Assembly: GCA_002428365.1 (NCBI GenBank)
Contig: DIVW01000043.1
Coordinates: 9,607-73,606 of the forward strand
Length of the DNA stretch: 64,000 bases
Reading direction: 5' to 3'
DNA from: Propionibacteriaceae bacterium UBA6122
GTDB lineage: Bacteria; Actinomycetota; Actinomycetes; Propionibacteriales; Propionibacteriaceae
Positions within the stretch are counted from its first letter, which is position 1, and every line of letters begins with the position of its first letter. Of the stretch, positions 46,038 through 54,304 are shown piece by piece. The translations under genes were made by a program, and so were the position numbers. Below the pieces are notes generated by a model. It had not been told where the DNA came from, made no database searches, and saw nothing but the letters and a program-made list of their open reading frames with translations.

Positions 46038-46979
46038 TCAGACTCGGTGTAGGGCGGCAGTGAAGGCCTTGGCGTGCGCGGCCTCCTGGCGTCCGGCCTT
46101 GGCGAAGACCCGGGCGGCAGCGCGGTCACCAGCAGCCTTGGCCTCGGCGGCGAACGTCGGATACATGGTGGTCGCCTCGTAGGTTTCCCCGGCGATCGCG
46201 GCCTTCAGATTGGCCTCGTTGGTGCCCACCAAACCAGCCAGGACGGCTTCGGCGGCGAAGTGCTCGAGCAACTCAACCTTGGCGGTTCCGCGAAAGAGCT
46301 TGGCAATCGCGGGGTGCCCGGTTGCCGCAGCGTGATCGGCGTACAGGTTGTACTTCGCCTGAGCGAACGCTTCGCCATGCATCGCAGCCAGCAGGTTGGT
46401 TTGGGTCTGCCCTGAGCAGGCCGGCGAACTGGCGATGATGGTCACCACGTCGACCACCTGCGGCGCCGGCACCGTGACACTGGCATCGCTCAGCGAGGTC
46501 AGCGCCGTCGTGTACGCGGCGGCGTGGACGGCCTCATCTGCTGCAATTTCAGTGAACAGGTCCGCAGCGACGGTGCAGCCGTCTGCCGTTGCCTGGGCAG
46601 CGAATCCCGGGTACATGGTCGTGGCTTCGTAGGTTTCCCCGGCGATAGCGTCGGCCAGATTGGCCTGATCGGTGCCGACCGTGCCAGCGATTTCTGCCTC
46701 CGCGGCGAAGTGCTCGTAAAGCTCAACCTTGGCGGTGCGGGTGAAGAGCTTGGCCACAGTGTCTTCACCAGTGCGGGCGGCCTGGCCGGCGAAGGCGTTG
46801 TACTTCGCATAGGCGGACGCCTCACCATCCATGGCGGTCAAGGCGTTGGCCTTTGTGGACGCAGCAACATCAGCGGCATCCGACTTAGGTGACCCTGATG
46901 AGGCCGATGCCGCCACGGGCGGCGCGGCGATGACCGCGATCACCCCGAGTGCGGCTCCGGCGAGTTTCCAGTTCAACAT
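46038..46979 (-). CDS. Exported protein with two rubrerythrin-like ferritin domains
   Basis: A 313-residue protein with a signal peptide (MLNWKLAGAALGVIAVIAAP, cleavage near residue 25) and two tandem ~130-residue four-helix domains. Domain 1: AMDGEASAYAKYNAFAGQA, VELYEHFAAEAEIAG, AGETYEATTMYPGFAAQA, EIAADEAVHAAAY. Domain 2 repeats this as AMHGEAFAQAKYNLYADHA, VELLEHFAAEAVLAG, AGETYEATTMYPTFAAEA, GRQEAAHAKAF. The Glu and E..H positions match the di-iron ligands of rubrerythrin. Rubrerythrins are normally cytoplasmic and carry a rubredoxin domain; this one has neither feature. Peroxide detoxification or iron handling outside the membrane is inferred. GAGGAGA precedes the ATG at 46979. A candidate IdeR/DtxR box lies ~285 bp upstream. 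Confidence 0.8.
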   Translation of the reverse strand: MLNWKLAGAALGVIAVIAAPPVAASASSGSPKSDAADVAASTKANALTAMDGEASAYAKYNAFAGQAARTGEDTVAKLFTRTAKVELYEHFAAEAEIAGTVGTDQANLADAIAGETYEATTMYPGFAAQATADGCTVAADLFTEIAADEAVHAAAYTTALTSLSDASVTVPAPQVVDVVTIIASSPACSGQTQTNLLAAMHGEAFAQAKYNLYADHAAATGHPAIAKLFRGTAKVELLEHFAAEAVLAGLVGTNEANLKAAIAGETYEATTMYPTFAAEAKAAGDRAAARVFAKAGRQEAAHAKAFTAALHRV

Positions 46980-47368
46980 GCGTGTCTCCTCTTGCGATGG
47001 GTGGGTGGCGGGGTTCACAGCCCGCAGGATCGGCGGACCCGGCGACCAACAACGGCCACGCAAATGAAACGTGACTAATGTCGCCTTCGGGCCCGGCGCA
47101 GCTAACACTGTGATTTGATGCTACCCATTTTCACCATCCGCGCCAGGCCCTTCTTTCGCTCATCTTCCCTAGTGCGCTCAAGATCTGGGTGGGGATTAGA
47201 ACATTCTCATATTCAACCCGATCAACATGGGAGCAATTGCGCAGAAAGGCGGCCAGGTGTTATTAGGGCAGCCTTTCCTTACCCAACGCCCCCACTTTGC
47301 CCGACTCAGAGCCCTCGGCGCCACGCCTGGACGCAGCGCCCCCTCCCTAGCCACCGGGCCCACAATCA
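46980..47368. other. 390-bp intergenic region between the rubrerythrin-like gene and the GntR-ABC operon
   Basis: No gene recognised. It is more AT-rich in the middle (47130-47230) than its surroundings, fitting promoter DNA. It contains the candidate IdeR/DtxR box at 47263-47281. The GntR operator follows at 47369. Confidence 0.45.
47263..47281. promoter_or_regulatory. Candidate IdeR/DtxR iron box
   Basis: TTAGGGCAGCCTTTCCTTA matches the 19-bp DtxR/IdeR consensus (TTAGGTTAGSCTAACCTAA) at 14 of 19 positions, including both conserved ends and the central AGCCT. It lies 127 bp upstream of the GntR start and 284 bp upstream of the rubrerythrin-like start. The iron-related second neighbour makes it the likelier target. 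Confidence 0.45.
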
Positions 47369-47391
47369 CTGTATATACTGACCATATACAG
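47369..47391. promoter_or_regulatory. YtrA-type operator upstream of the GntR-ABC operon
   Basis: Perfect inverted repeat CTGTATAT-ACTGACC-ATATACAG, 17 bp before the GTG start. YtrA-subfamily GntR repressors bind such GTnTAT-type palindromes at their own promoters, so autoregulation is expected. Confidence 0.75.
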
Positions 47392-47407
47392 CAAGAACGG
47401 AGGCGCT

Positions 47408-47791
47408 GTGGGGATCGTCCTATCGACCTCGTCGGGGGTGCCCCTTTATGAGCAGATCACCGGCCAGCTCCGGGCCGCGATCCTGACCGGCCAACTACCG
47501 GAAGGCTCGCAACTGGTATCGCTTCGCCAACTGGCCCGCGACCTTCGGGTGAGCCTGATCACCACGACCCGCGCCTACAACGACCTGGCCGCCGAAGGGC
47601 TGATCGCCAATGTCGCGGGCAAGGGCAGCTACGTCCTGCCGGTAGATCGCCAAGCCGCCCAAGCGCTGGCCCGCGAACAGGTGCGCGGCCAGTTGACTCG
47701 GGCTGCAGCCACCGCTCGCGGCGCCGGACTCGAGCTCGCCGTCGTCCGCACCCTTATGGAAGAGGTTTGGCATGAACACCAGCGCGGATAG
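47408..47791 (+). CDS. GntR-family regulator, YtrA subfamily
   Basis: A 127-residue regulator: wHTH (PLYEQITGQLRAAILTGQLP, LRQLARDLRVSLITTTRAYN, DLAAEGLIANVAGKGSYVLP) and a short helical C-terminus, the minimal YtrA layout. YtrA proteins control linked ABC transporters that respond to envelope stress or cell-wall antibiotics. The GTG at 47408 follows GGAGG. It overlaps the ATPase gene by 20 nt, and the perfect palindrome upstream is its probable operator. Confidence 0.9.
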   Translation: MGIVLSTSSGVPLYEQITGQLRAAILTGQLPEGSQLVSLRQLARDLRVSLITTTRAYNDLAAEGLIANVAGKGSYVLPVDRQAAQALAREQVRGQLTRAAATARGAGLELAVVRTLMEEVWHEHQRG

Positions 47792-48689
47792 CCGTCGGTT
47801 CAACCCCGTCCTGAACACTGACGCCCCAGCGATCAAGGTCACCGACCTCGTTCGTGACTTCGGACGATTTCAGCTCGGTCCGCTGGACCTGAGCATTCCC
47901 GCCGGCTACGTCACTGGCCTGGTTGGGGCCAACGGTGCAGGCAAGACGACCCTGCTAAAGCTGCTCCTGGGCCTACAGACTGCCGATGCTGGCAACATGA
48001 GCCTGCTCGGCCAGCCAGTTGGCGACAACAACTTGGCCGTCCGCGAAGACATCGGCGTGGTCTTCGATGCACCGTTCGTGCTACCCGATTGGACCATCAG
48101 CGCTGCAGGCAAGGCCCTGGCACCCTTCTACTCCCGCTGGGACACCGCACTGTTTGAAGCCCTGCTGAACCGGTTCCACCTCACACAAAGCGCCCAGGTG
48201 AAGTCGCTGTCGCGCGGCGAAAGCACCAAGTTGATGCTGGCCTTGGCGATGTCCCACCAGCCGCGACTACTGCTGCTGGATGAGCCGACCAGCGGCCTCG
48301 ACCCGGCCACCCGACGCGACCTGCTCGACCTTTTCGCCGAGTTCATGGCCGCTGACGCGAACCACACAATCCTGTTCTCCACCCATCTCACCTCTGATCT
48401 CGAGCGGATCGCCGACCACATCCGCGTCCTCTCCCACGGACGGCTGGTCGAGGCCGGCACCTTGGACGAGGTGGTCGAGCGCTATGCCATCGTCCGCGGG
48501 CCCCGACGCGCCCTCACCCCGAAGAACCGGACGGCTATCTGTGGCCTGCACGAACGAACCGACATTTTCGACGGGCTGATCGCCGCCGCGGACACGTCCG
48601 GGTTCGGGTTGGACGTCGTCATCGATCCGGCCACCTTGGACGACATCGTCGTGCACCTGAGCACCGCCGAGGCGGAGGTTTCACTATGA
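47772..48689 (+). CDS. ABC transporter ATP-binding protein
   Basis: A 305-residue ATPase. Walker A LVGANGAGKTTLLKLLLGL near residue 53, Q-loop region DIGVVFDAPFVLPDW near 95, signature LSRGESTKLMLALAMS near 140 (a variant of LSGGQ: LSRGE), Walker B RLLLLDEPTSGLDP near 160, and H-loop LFSTHL near 197. The C-terminal ~70 residues are an extension typical of ABC-2 exporters in YtrA operons. Middle gene of gntR-ATPase-permease, overlapping both neighbours. Substrate unknown; an antibiotic or envelope-stress export role is inferred from the regulator type. Confidence 0.92.
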   Translation: MNTSADSRRFNPVLNTDAPAIKVTDLVRDFGRFQLGPLDLSIPAGYVTGLVGANGAGKTTLLKLLLGLQTADAGNMSLLGQPVGDNNLAVREDIGVVFDAPFVLPDWTISAAGKALAPFYSRWDTALFEALLNRFHLTQSAQVKSLSRGESTKLMLALAMSHQPRLLLLDEPTSGLDPATRRDLLDLFAEFMAADANHTILFSTHLTSDLERIADHIRVLSHGRLVEAGTLDEVVERYAIVRGPRRALTPKNRTAICGLHERTDIFDGLIAAADTSGFGLDVVIDPATLDDIVVHLSTAEAEVSL

Positions 48690-49354
48690 CCGACACCATG
48701 GGCTTCGCCCGCTTCGAGCTGACGTCTTTCCGCGTCAACGCTTGGCCGATGATCCTGATGAGTGCGCTCGTCGCAGTGATGACTTGGGTCTCGAGTAGGC
48801 AAGAGCCGATCGGCCTTGCGGCAGTGGTGCCGCTGCTGCCGGTCTTCTTCGTGACCTACCCGTTCCTGACCGACGAACGCGGCCAACACGATCTGCTGTA
48901 CGCGACGCTGCCCATCCGCCGTCAAACCGTGGTGCTGGGCCGCTACATCTTCTTTCTGGCGATCCAGCTAGCTTCAGGCATCCTCGCTCTCGGGTTGGTC
49001 GCGGCCACAGCTGCGGCAACCGGACGGTCGCTCGACCCTCGCCTGGCGGCCCTCGCCACGATGGCCTCCCTGGCTGCCGGAAGCGTTCTATTGGCAATCC
49101 AACTTCCCCTGCTGTTCTGGTTGGGCTTCGCCAAGTCACGCTGGATCGCTCTCCTGCCGATGTTGGTTTTCCTGACCCCGGTTGCCCTGATGCAGCTACC
49201 CGGAGGCCAGGTTCGCTTCGACTCCTTCGACCCGACCGCACTACCGCCGGACTTCTTGCTCGCTGCCGGCGGGGCACTCCTCAGCGTCAGCGCGGTGGCG
49301 TGGGTGGTTTCTGCGCTGGTGTCAGTCCGGGTGTACGCAGGGCGACGGTTCTGA
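48686..49354 (+). CDS. ABC-2 type permease
   Basis: A 222-residue membrane protein with about six hydrophobic segments (WPMILMSALVAVMTWVSS, GLAAVVPLLPVFFVTYPFL, YIFFLAIQLASGILALGLV, LAALATMASLAAGSVLLAI, WIALLPMLVFLTPVALMQ, LLAAGGALLSVSAVAWVVSA). It includes the TDERGQHDLLYATLPIRRQT stretch common to ABC-2 permeases of the bacteriocin/bacitracin type. It overlaps the ATPase stop as ATGA. Only one permease is encoded, so it would act as a homodimer. Convergent with trmL, 6 bp between stops. Confidence 0.88.
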   Translation: MTDTMGFARFELTSFRVNAWPMILMSALVAVMTWVSSRQEPIGLAAVVPLLPVFFVTYPFLTDERGQHDLLYATLPIRRQTVVLGRYIFFLAIQLASGILALGLVAATAAATGRSLDPRLAALATMASLAAGSVLLAIQLPLLFWLGFAKSRWIALLPMLVFLTPVALMQLPGGQVRFDSFDPTALPPDFLLAAGGALLSVSAVAWVVSALVSVRVYAGRRF

Positions 49355-49360
49355 GCCAGC

Positions 49361-49846
49361 TCACTGGCTCGCGCCCGGGTGCCCCAACTGCCGCCAAGCT
49401 TCATAGACGGCAATCGCGGCCGCGTTGGCGAGATTGAGCGAGCGCATGCCGGGACGCATCGGGATGCGCACCTGGGCGGTGATGCGGTCATCAGCCAACA
49501 CGTCGGCCGCGAGCCCGGTGGCCTCAGGGCCGAACAGCAGCACGTCCCCGCCTTCGTAGTTGATGTCGGTGTAGGCGGTCTCGGCATGGGCGGTGAAGGC
49601 GAACACTCTTGCTGGCAGCAGCGCGGCGTAGGCATCGTCCAAGGAATCGTGAATGAAGGTGACCGCCTCGTCGCGATAGTCCAAGCCGGCGCGGCGCAGC
49701 TTGGCATCGTCCATATCGAAACCGAAGGGACGCGCCAGATGCAGTTCGGCGCCGGTCACTGCTGCCAGGCGCATGGTCGCGCCGGTGTTGTTCGGAATCT
49801 GCGGGGTGCAGAACAGAATGCGCAGCGGACGGGTCACGCCGGCCAT
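49361..49846 (-). CDS. trmL: tRNA (cytidine(34)-2'-O)-methyltransferase TrmL
   Basis: A 161-residue SPOUT methyltransferase that methylates the wobble ribose of certain tRNAs. Motifs: ILFCTPQIPNNTGATMRLAA near residue 9 (motif 1 with N-x-GA/NTG), HLARPFGFDMDD, LLFGPEATGLAADVLAD near 103 (motif 2, GPE-TGL), and IPMRPGMRSLNLANAAAIAV near 130 (motif 3, SLN-AN). The length is typical of the one-domain TrmL. The ATG at 49846 lies 4 nt after the stop of the pseudouridine synthase gene, so the two RNA-modification genes form an operon. Confidence 0.93.
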   Translation of the reverse strand: MAGVTRPLRILFCTPQIPNNTGATMRLAAVTGAELHLARPFGFDMDDAKLRRAGLDYRDEAVTFIHDSLDDAYAALLPARVFAFTAHAETAYTDINYEGGDVLLFGPEATGLAADVLADDRITAQVRIPMRPGMRSLNLANAAAIAVYEAWRQLGHPGASQ

Positions 49847-49850
49847 CTTG

Positions 49851-50777
49851 TCACTGCCGCACCTGGGGCCACTCCAAGGCGAAGTGGCTGGAGTATTCGC
49901 GCGGCGTCTGATCAATCGGGTCAGTGAAGGCCAGGCTACGAGCAACCAACTGCAGGGGCGTGGAGAAGTCGTCGGCATTGACGTCGCGCACGTCCGGGTA
50001 GAGCGGGTCGCCAATGATCGGCAGGCCCAGGCCAGCTAGATGCACCCGCAACTGGTGAGTTTTCCCGGTGGCCGGGGTGAGGCGGTAGCAGGCGTTCGGG
50101 CCGCGGGTCTCGACCAGCTCGATCAGGGAATCAGCATTGGGCTCGCCGTCGGTGACCACGGCCTGCAGGCTGCCGCGCGGCTTCTCAATGCGATTGGTCA
50201 CCCGGCGCGGAAACTCCAAGCTGGGGTCGTAGGGGGCCAAGGCCTCATAGGTCTTCTGCACTTGCTGGGTCTGGAACAGCTCGGCGTAGGCGGCCCGATA
50301 ACGGCGCTGGGTGGTGAGCAACAGCACCCCGGCGGTCAGCCGGTCGAGCCGATGGGCGGGTGCCAACTCGGGCAGGCTCAGCGACTCGCGCAACCGCACC
50401 AAGACTGTCTCCCGGACGTGCACGCCGCGCGGCGTGGTGGCCAGAAAGTGCGGCTTGTCGACCACAACGATCCGCTCGTCGGCGTACAGCACCCCAATTT
50501 CGAACGGGACGGGCGGCTCCGGCGCGAGGTGGCGGTGGAACCAGATGAACGCGTTGGGACGGTAGGCGTCCTCGGTATGCCAGGGGCGGCCGGTCTGATC
50601 GACGAACTCCCCGGCTTCGAGCATCTCGGCGACCGGCGCCTCGGCTGGCAAGCGATCGAGCAGGAAATCGCCTATCGTCGCCCAGCGCGGCGGTGTGTCC
50701 GCGACGTTGTCGGGAGTGCGCAACCAAGCCGCGTCCAGCCCGTGCCGTTGCGGCAGCGGAGAGCGGGGCGGCATCAC
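49851..50777 (-). CDS. RluA-family pseudouridine synthase
   Basis: A 308-residue RNA pseudouridine synthase. Catalytic motif HRLDRLTAGVLLLTTQ near residue 145 with the essential Asp in RLDR; IGVLYADERIVVVDKPHFLA near 92; PATGKTHQLRVHLAGLGLPI near 235 and GDPLYPDVR after it. The N-terminal ~70 residues have no S4 domain of the classical kind but a family-specific extension (GDFLLDRLPAEAPVAEML). It is close to the RluA/RluC-like synthases of actinobacteria, so the target may be 23S rRNA or tRNA; not resolvable here. The start has AGGTGG upstream; the stop is 4 nt before trmL. Confidence 0.9.
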   Translation of the reverse strand: MMPPRSPLPQRHGLDAAWLRTPDNVADTPPRWATIGDFLLDRLPAEAPVAEMLEAGEFVDQTGRPWHTEDAYRPNAFIWFHRHLAPEPPVPFEIGVLYADERIVVVDKPHFLATTPRGVHVRETVLVRLRESLSLPELAPAHRLDRLTAGVLLLTTQRRYRAAYAELFQTQQVQKTYEALAPYDPSLEFPRRVTNRIEKPRGSLQAVVTDGEPNADSLIELVETRGPNACYRLTPATGKTHQLRVHLAGLGLPIIGDPLYPDVRDVNADDFSTPLQLVARSLAFTDPIDQTPREYSSHFALEWPQVRQ

Positions 50778-50871
50778 GCCACCTGCTCGGTCTGGAAGAA
50801 GTTCACGACCAGCAGCGTACGGACTGGGCGGTTGGGAGGGCCGCTCGGCGCCTGTGCGGGAGTATTGGTTC

Positions 50872-51174
50872 GTGACGTCAGATCTCTCAATCCCAGCGCT
50901 ACAGACGGCCCTCGTCCGCCTTCTGCAAGCAGTGGAGCAGAAGTATGGACCCGTACTGCTCCTCTCGGAGGACTACTACTGGAACGTTCCTGTTGGCGAG
51001 GCAGCCTCGCTGGAAGCTCCGCCCGAACTCGACCTGGGATCAGCTAGTGATGACCTTGAAGCCCTCAGCGAGGTTCTCTCTCGCCCGTCCGCAGAGCTGC
51101 CTGTGCTGTGGCACGACTTAGAGCACCTCGCCGGGCTCCTGCGATCGATCGCCCGGATCGACGCCGCTGGCTAG
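50872..51174 (+). CDS. Hypothetical acidic protein
   Basis: A 100-residue acidic helical protein (SIPALQTALVRLLQAVEQKY, GPVLLLSEDYYWNVPVGEA, SDDLEALSEVLSRPSAELP, LWHDLEHLAGLLRSIARID). No family recognised; the compact acidic design is typical of immunity-like proteins, which is only an impression. The GTG at 50872 is chosen because frames extended upstream read back into the pseudouridine synthase gene. No ribosome-binding site is visible. Convergent with the next acetyltransferase, whose stop directly abuts its own. Confidence 0.55.
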   Translation: MTSDLSIPALQTALVRLLQAVEQKYGPVLLLSEDYYWNVPVGEAASLEAPPELDLGSASDDLEALSEVLSRPSAELPVLWHDLEHLAGLLRSIARIDAAG

Positions 51175-51873
51175 TCATCCTCGCTCGCGCAGCACGGCCA
51201 GCGGCTGAAGCTGCACCCCGTCGGCGTCGAAGTTGTCGTCAGCCAGCCAGGCCTCTAAGCCCGCTTTGATGCCGGGCCATTCGGCGTCGGTGATGGAATA
51301 CCAGGTGGTGTCGCGGTTGCGTCCCTTGGTCACCAGGGCGTTGCGCCAAGTGCCCTCCTCGACGAAGCCCAGCCGGTCGGCAGCCTTGCGCGATGGGACG
51401 TTGAGGCTGTCGCACTTCCACTCGTAGCGGCGATAGCCAAGGTCGTCGAAGACATGTCGCAGCAGTAGGTACTGCACCTCGGTGGCCGCCTTCGTCCGCT
51501 GCAACGAAGGGGCGTAGATGATTGCGCCCACCTCGATCGAACCGAGCCCCGGCTGAATGCGCAGGTAACACACGCGGCCAAGGAAGGCGGAACTGGCGGG
51601 GTCAATGATCGCGTAGCCGAGCTGATCGGGCGCGGTGGTGGTTACCGCGATTCGGGCCGCTGCTTCCTCGACGCTAGCCGGCGGATTCTCTGCCTGGTAG
51701 GTCCACAGCTCCGGATGCGGGCTGAGCACCTCGACAACAGCAGCGGCATGCTCGGCCGTCAGCGGCTCCAACCGGACGTTGCGTCCCTCGAACACTCCGG
51801 CCTCGGGCTGCTTCGCCCCAGACCAGGTGAGCGCATCGCCAATCTCTTGGCCGAACTCATTCACTACCGGCAT
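51175..51873 (-). CDS. GNAT acetyltransferase (RimJ/RimL-like)
   Basis: A 232-residue acetyltransferase of the RimL type: GVFEGRNVRLEPLTAEHAAA near residue 30, AYIDPASSAFLGRV-like segment (YAIIDPASSAFLGRVCYLRI), IEVGAIIYAPSLQRTKAATE near 130 (the acetyl-CoA loop with QRTKAATE), DDLGYRRYEWKCDSLNVPSR and AADRLGFVEEGTWRNALVTK. The pattern YEWKCDxxNxxSRxAAxRLGF is characteristic of the large protein- or amino-group acetylating family. The ATG at 51873 gives the usual MPVVNEFGQEIG start. Confidence 0.87.
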   Translation of the reverse strand: MPVVNEFGQEIGDALTWSGAKQPEAGVFEGRNVRLEPLTAEHAAAVVEVLSPHPELWTYQAENPPASVEEAAARIAVTTTAPDQLGYAIIDPASSAFLGRVCYLRIQPGLGSIEVGAIIYAPSLQRTKAATEVQYLLLRHVFDDLGYRRYEWKCDSLNVPSRKAADRLGFVEEGTWRNALVTKGRNRDTTWYSITDAEWPGIKAGLEAWLADDNFDADGVQLQPLAVLRERG

Positions 51874-51949
51874 GGCGTCATCCTGCCATCGCGGCGATCG
51901 GTGGGTGGCCGCGCTCGGAGCAGAACTCCCAGAGGAGCAGCTTCTACAG

Positions 51950-52417
51950 CTACGCCAACCGCCCCAACTCGGTAACCAACGCGGCACGCAGCGAGTCATG
52001 CTTTGCTCCTAGGGCAAAGTCCGAGGAACTCCACCGGGTGGACGGGTACGCCCACACTGGCAAGCCGCGAACCTCGTCCGGTTCCCAGTCGTAGCGCGGC
52101 CAGATGTGCGTGTGCAGGAAGGCAGCGGTGTTGCCCAGAATCTCCACGTTCACTCGCCGATAGCCAGCTTCTCGGGCTTCGCATACGTTCTCGACCGCAG
52201 TGGCCAAAAGGTCAACATCGGCCAGGTAGGCCAACCGCTCGGTCCTGGGCAAGTCGGACAGCCGATCTGCGCCCCGCACCTTGCTTAACGCCAGGCAGTA
52301 GCCCGGAAGAAACTGCACGTCACCAATCACGGCAAAGGCCGAATCCAGTTCCCGCAACACCGTCGGGTTGCGTCCTTCGAGCGCGGCGGCGACTCGGTCA
52401 GTTCGCCAGTCGTCCAC
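51950..52417 (-). CDS. HIT-family nucleotide hydrolase (Ap4A hydrolase-like)
   Basis: A 155-residue histidine-triad protein: SAFAVIGDVQFLPGYCLALS near residue 26, VNVEILGNTAAFLHTHIWPR near 95 with the H-x-H core of the HIT motif (LHTHIWPRY). HIT enzymes hydrolyse dinucleoside polyphosphates or related P-N bonds. Only the H-x-H-x-x part of the triad is seen, followed by P-R-Y, as in a divergent actinobacterial subgroup. The GTG at 52417 is supported by TAGCGT 7 nt upstream (leaderless); a longer frame to 52468 lacks signals. Confidence 0.8.
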   Translation of the reverse strand: MDDWRTDRVAAALEGRNPTVLRELDSAFAVIGDVQFLPGYCLALSKVRGADRLSDLPRTERLAYLADVDLLATAVENVCEAREAGYRRVNVEILGNTAAFLHTHIWPRYDWEPDEVRGLPVWAYPSTRWSSSDFALGAKHDSLRAALVTELGRLA

Positions 52418-52618
52418 GCCCGCGACGCTACCAGCCGAGCTAGACCCGCCCAACAGCGCCATCACCACCAGCCTCCCGACTCCACTTTGCCGCCCTACCC
52501 AGGCAGCCCAGCCGGCCGGTCCCTACACCAGCAGCGTTGCTGATGCGGGAGTCATTCGTCCCCATCTCGTTGTTCACCTGATTAGAGCGTCGCTCGGCGT
52601 CCAGACCTGGGAGTGAAC

Positions 52619-52852
52619 ATGGCCCGCAAGACCTTTTACGGCCCGATCATCGACGTCTCATTCGATGGGGCGATCTGCCAGCACTCTGGCGAATGCGTCC
52701 GGGGTATGGGTGAAGTGTTCGACACCGCCAAGCGGCCCTGGATCAACCCGTCCCACGCCTACACCCCTGAACTGGCCGACCAACTGCGCCAAGTAGTTGG
52801 ACGCTGCCCCTCCGGAGCGTTGGAGATCGTCGAACGGTGGAGCAAGGCCTGA
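52619..52852 (+). CDS. Small iron-sulfur protein (Fer4_19 / YjdI-type)
   Basis: A 77-residue protein with a mono-cluster iron-sulfur fold: VSFDGAICQHSGECVRGMGE gives C and H/C ligands, and VVGRCPSGALEIVE the final Cys. This is the divergent 4Fe-4S (YjdI-like) domain, often fused to or linked with CDGSH or acetyltransferase proteins; here it is alone. A role in electron transfer or as a ligand-binding accessory is inferred from the family. The ATG at 52619 has GGGAG 6 nt upstream; a GTG two codons before is possible. Confidence 0.82.
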   Translation: MARKTFYGPIIDVSFDGAICQHSGECVRGMGEVFDTAKRPWINPSHAYTPELADQLRQVVGRCPSGALEIVERWSKA

Positions 52853-52981
52853 GCGCCTACCCTCAGGCGAGTGTTGGCCACCACAAGCGCAGCGGCCAAC
52901 ACGGCCTGTCCCCCTGTCGACCTGCACGGAAGTAGCCCCCGGTTCCTCCCGCGCAACTCGACCCGTCCGCCAGCTGGACGG

Positions 52982-54304
52982 TCAGCTGACGGCCGTCTTC
53001 ACTTCCCGCCCCACGTAGACCCACCGGGACGGTTCCTCAACACGCGGTCTTGCGGAGCCCGCAGCCACGGCCCGCGGACCTAACGGCAGCACCGTCGCAT
53101 CCTTGATAGAGGCATCCGGACCCGTCGTCGGTCCCGGCCGCACTGGCAGCATCTCCCCGGCCAATTGGCCGGCCCAATCGGCTCCCCAAGAGAGCAATCG
53201 GCCCTCGGCGCTGACCCCAGCTGAATGCGCGAAGCCAGCACTGACATGCGCAAACGCCATCCCGGCCGGCGTCCCCACCTGCACTGGCACGGAGCGGTCC
53301 CCCAACACCGACGCCCCCCGTTGCGCTGCATGACAATGACCCCAGGTGTGCAAGCCGCCGTCGGTGTCCAAGGCCAGCGCATGCACCGAGCCGCCGCTGA
53401 TCTCACAAATCTCCAACCTGCTCGGCAACAGCGCCTGAACTGGCAGCGGACGACCGACCGTGGTGCCGTCACCGAGCTGACCGAAGGCGTTATCACCCCA
53501 CGCAAACACGCGTCCGTCGGCAGCCAATGCCAGTGAGGCATTGGCCAAAGCGGCAACCTGGACGAAAACCGCTAGGTTCGGCAGCCGAACCGCCACCGGC
53601 CTCGTGCGGGCTTTGGTCGTCCCGTCGCCCAACTGACCGTAGGAGTTGTCACCCCAGGCGTACACAGCGCCGCTGCGGGTCAACGCAAGCGAGTGCATTC
53701 CGCCCCCGCTGACGCGAGTGACGGTTTGGCCCCCACCCACCTGGATCGCAACCGGACCGTCTTGCTCGTCGGTCGTCCCGGCACCGAGTTGGCCACCGGA
53801 GTTGTCACCCCAGGCATAGACCTCACCAGCCGAAGACAACGCCAGCGTGTGCCAATGGCCGGCGTCGACGTCGACGACCCGCACCCCTGGCGGCAGCGTC
53901 ACCGGCACCGGCGTCGCGCTGGCCTGGATCGTCCCATCGGCAAGTTGGCCGAAACTGTTGTCGCCCCAGGCATAGACCTGACCATCGGAGCCCAGGGCAA
54001 ACACGGTGCCCCATTTTGCGCTCAGCCAAGTGACGCCCACGCCTTCGGGTAACGCCACCGCCACCGGGCCCCGTTGCCTGGATCTGTCCCCGTTGCCGAG
54101 TGCGCCCAGCGAGTTGTCCCCCCAGCTGAAGGCAGCACCGTCGGCGGTCACAGCGACAGTGAAAGCGCGCCCGACCACCACCTGTTGAAAGCGGTGCGGT
54201 GACATCGCTTCAGCCTCGGCCATCGGCCTCGGTGCTGCGGCTGGCCCTCTCGATGTCGGCAGCCCGGATACTCCGGGCGCAGCAAAACTAGCGCCTAATT
54301 TCAT
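52982..54304 (-). CDS. RCC1-repeat beta-propeller protein
   Basis: A 440-residue protein with about seven ~50-residue RCC1 repeats, each ending near AWGDNSxGQLGDGT (FSWGDNSLGALGNGD, YAWGDNSFGQLADGT, YAWGDNSGGQLGAGT, YAWGDNSYGQLGDGT, FAWGDNAFGQLGDGT, HTWGHCHAAQRG, LSWGADWAGQLAG), enough to close a seven-bladed propeller. The N-terminus has no clear signal peptide. Bacterial RCC1 proteins are mostly uncharacterised scaffolds. The ATG at 54304 follows GGGGGGACTA. The last codons (about 53026-53036) include a GGGACGGTTCC repeat-B half-site, so the C-terminal tail (~25 residues) was probably created or extended by repeat DNA. Confidence 0.85.
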   Translation of the reverse strand: MKLGASFAAPGVSGLPTSRGPAAAPRPMAEAEAMSPHRFQQVVVGRAFTVAVTADGAAFSWGDNSLGALGNGDRSRQRGPVAVALPEGVGVTWLSAKWGTVFALGSDGQVYAWGDNSFGQLADGTIQASATPVPVTLPPGVRVVDVDAGHWHTLALSSAGEVYAWGDNSGGQLGAGTTDEQDGPVAIQVGGGQTVTRVSGGGMHSLALTRSGAVYAWGDNSYGQLGDGTTKARTRPVAVRLPNLAVFVQVAALANASLALAADGRVFAWGDNAFGQLGDGTTVGRPLPVQALLPSRLEICEISGGSVHALALDTDGGLHTWGHCHAAQRGASVLGDRSVPVQVGTPAGMAFAHVSAGFAHSAGVSAEGRLLSWGADWAGQLAGEMLPVRPGPTTGPDASIKDATVLPLGPRAVAAGSARPRVEEPSRWVYVGREVKTAVS

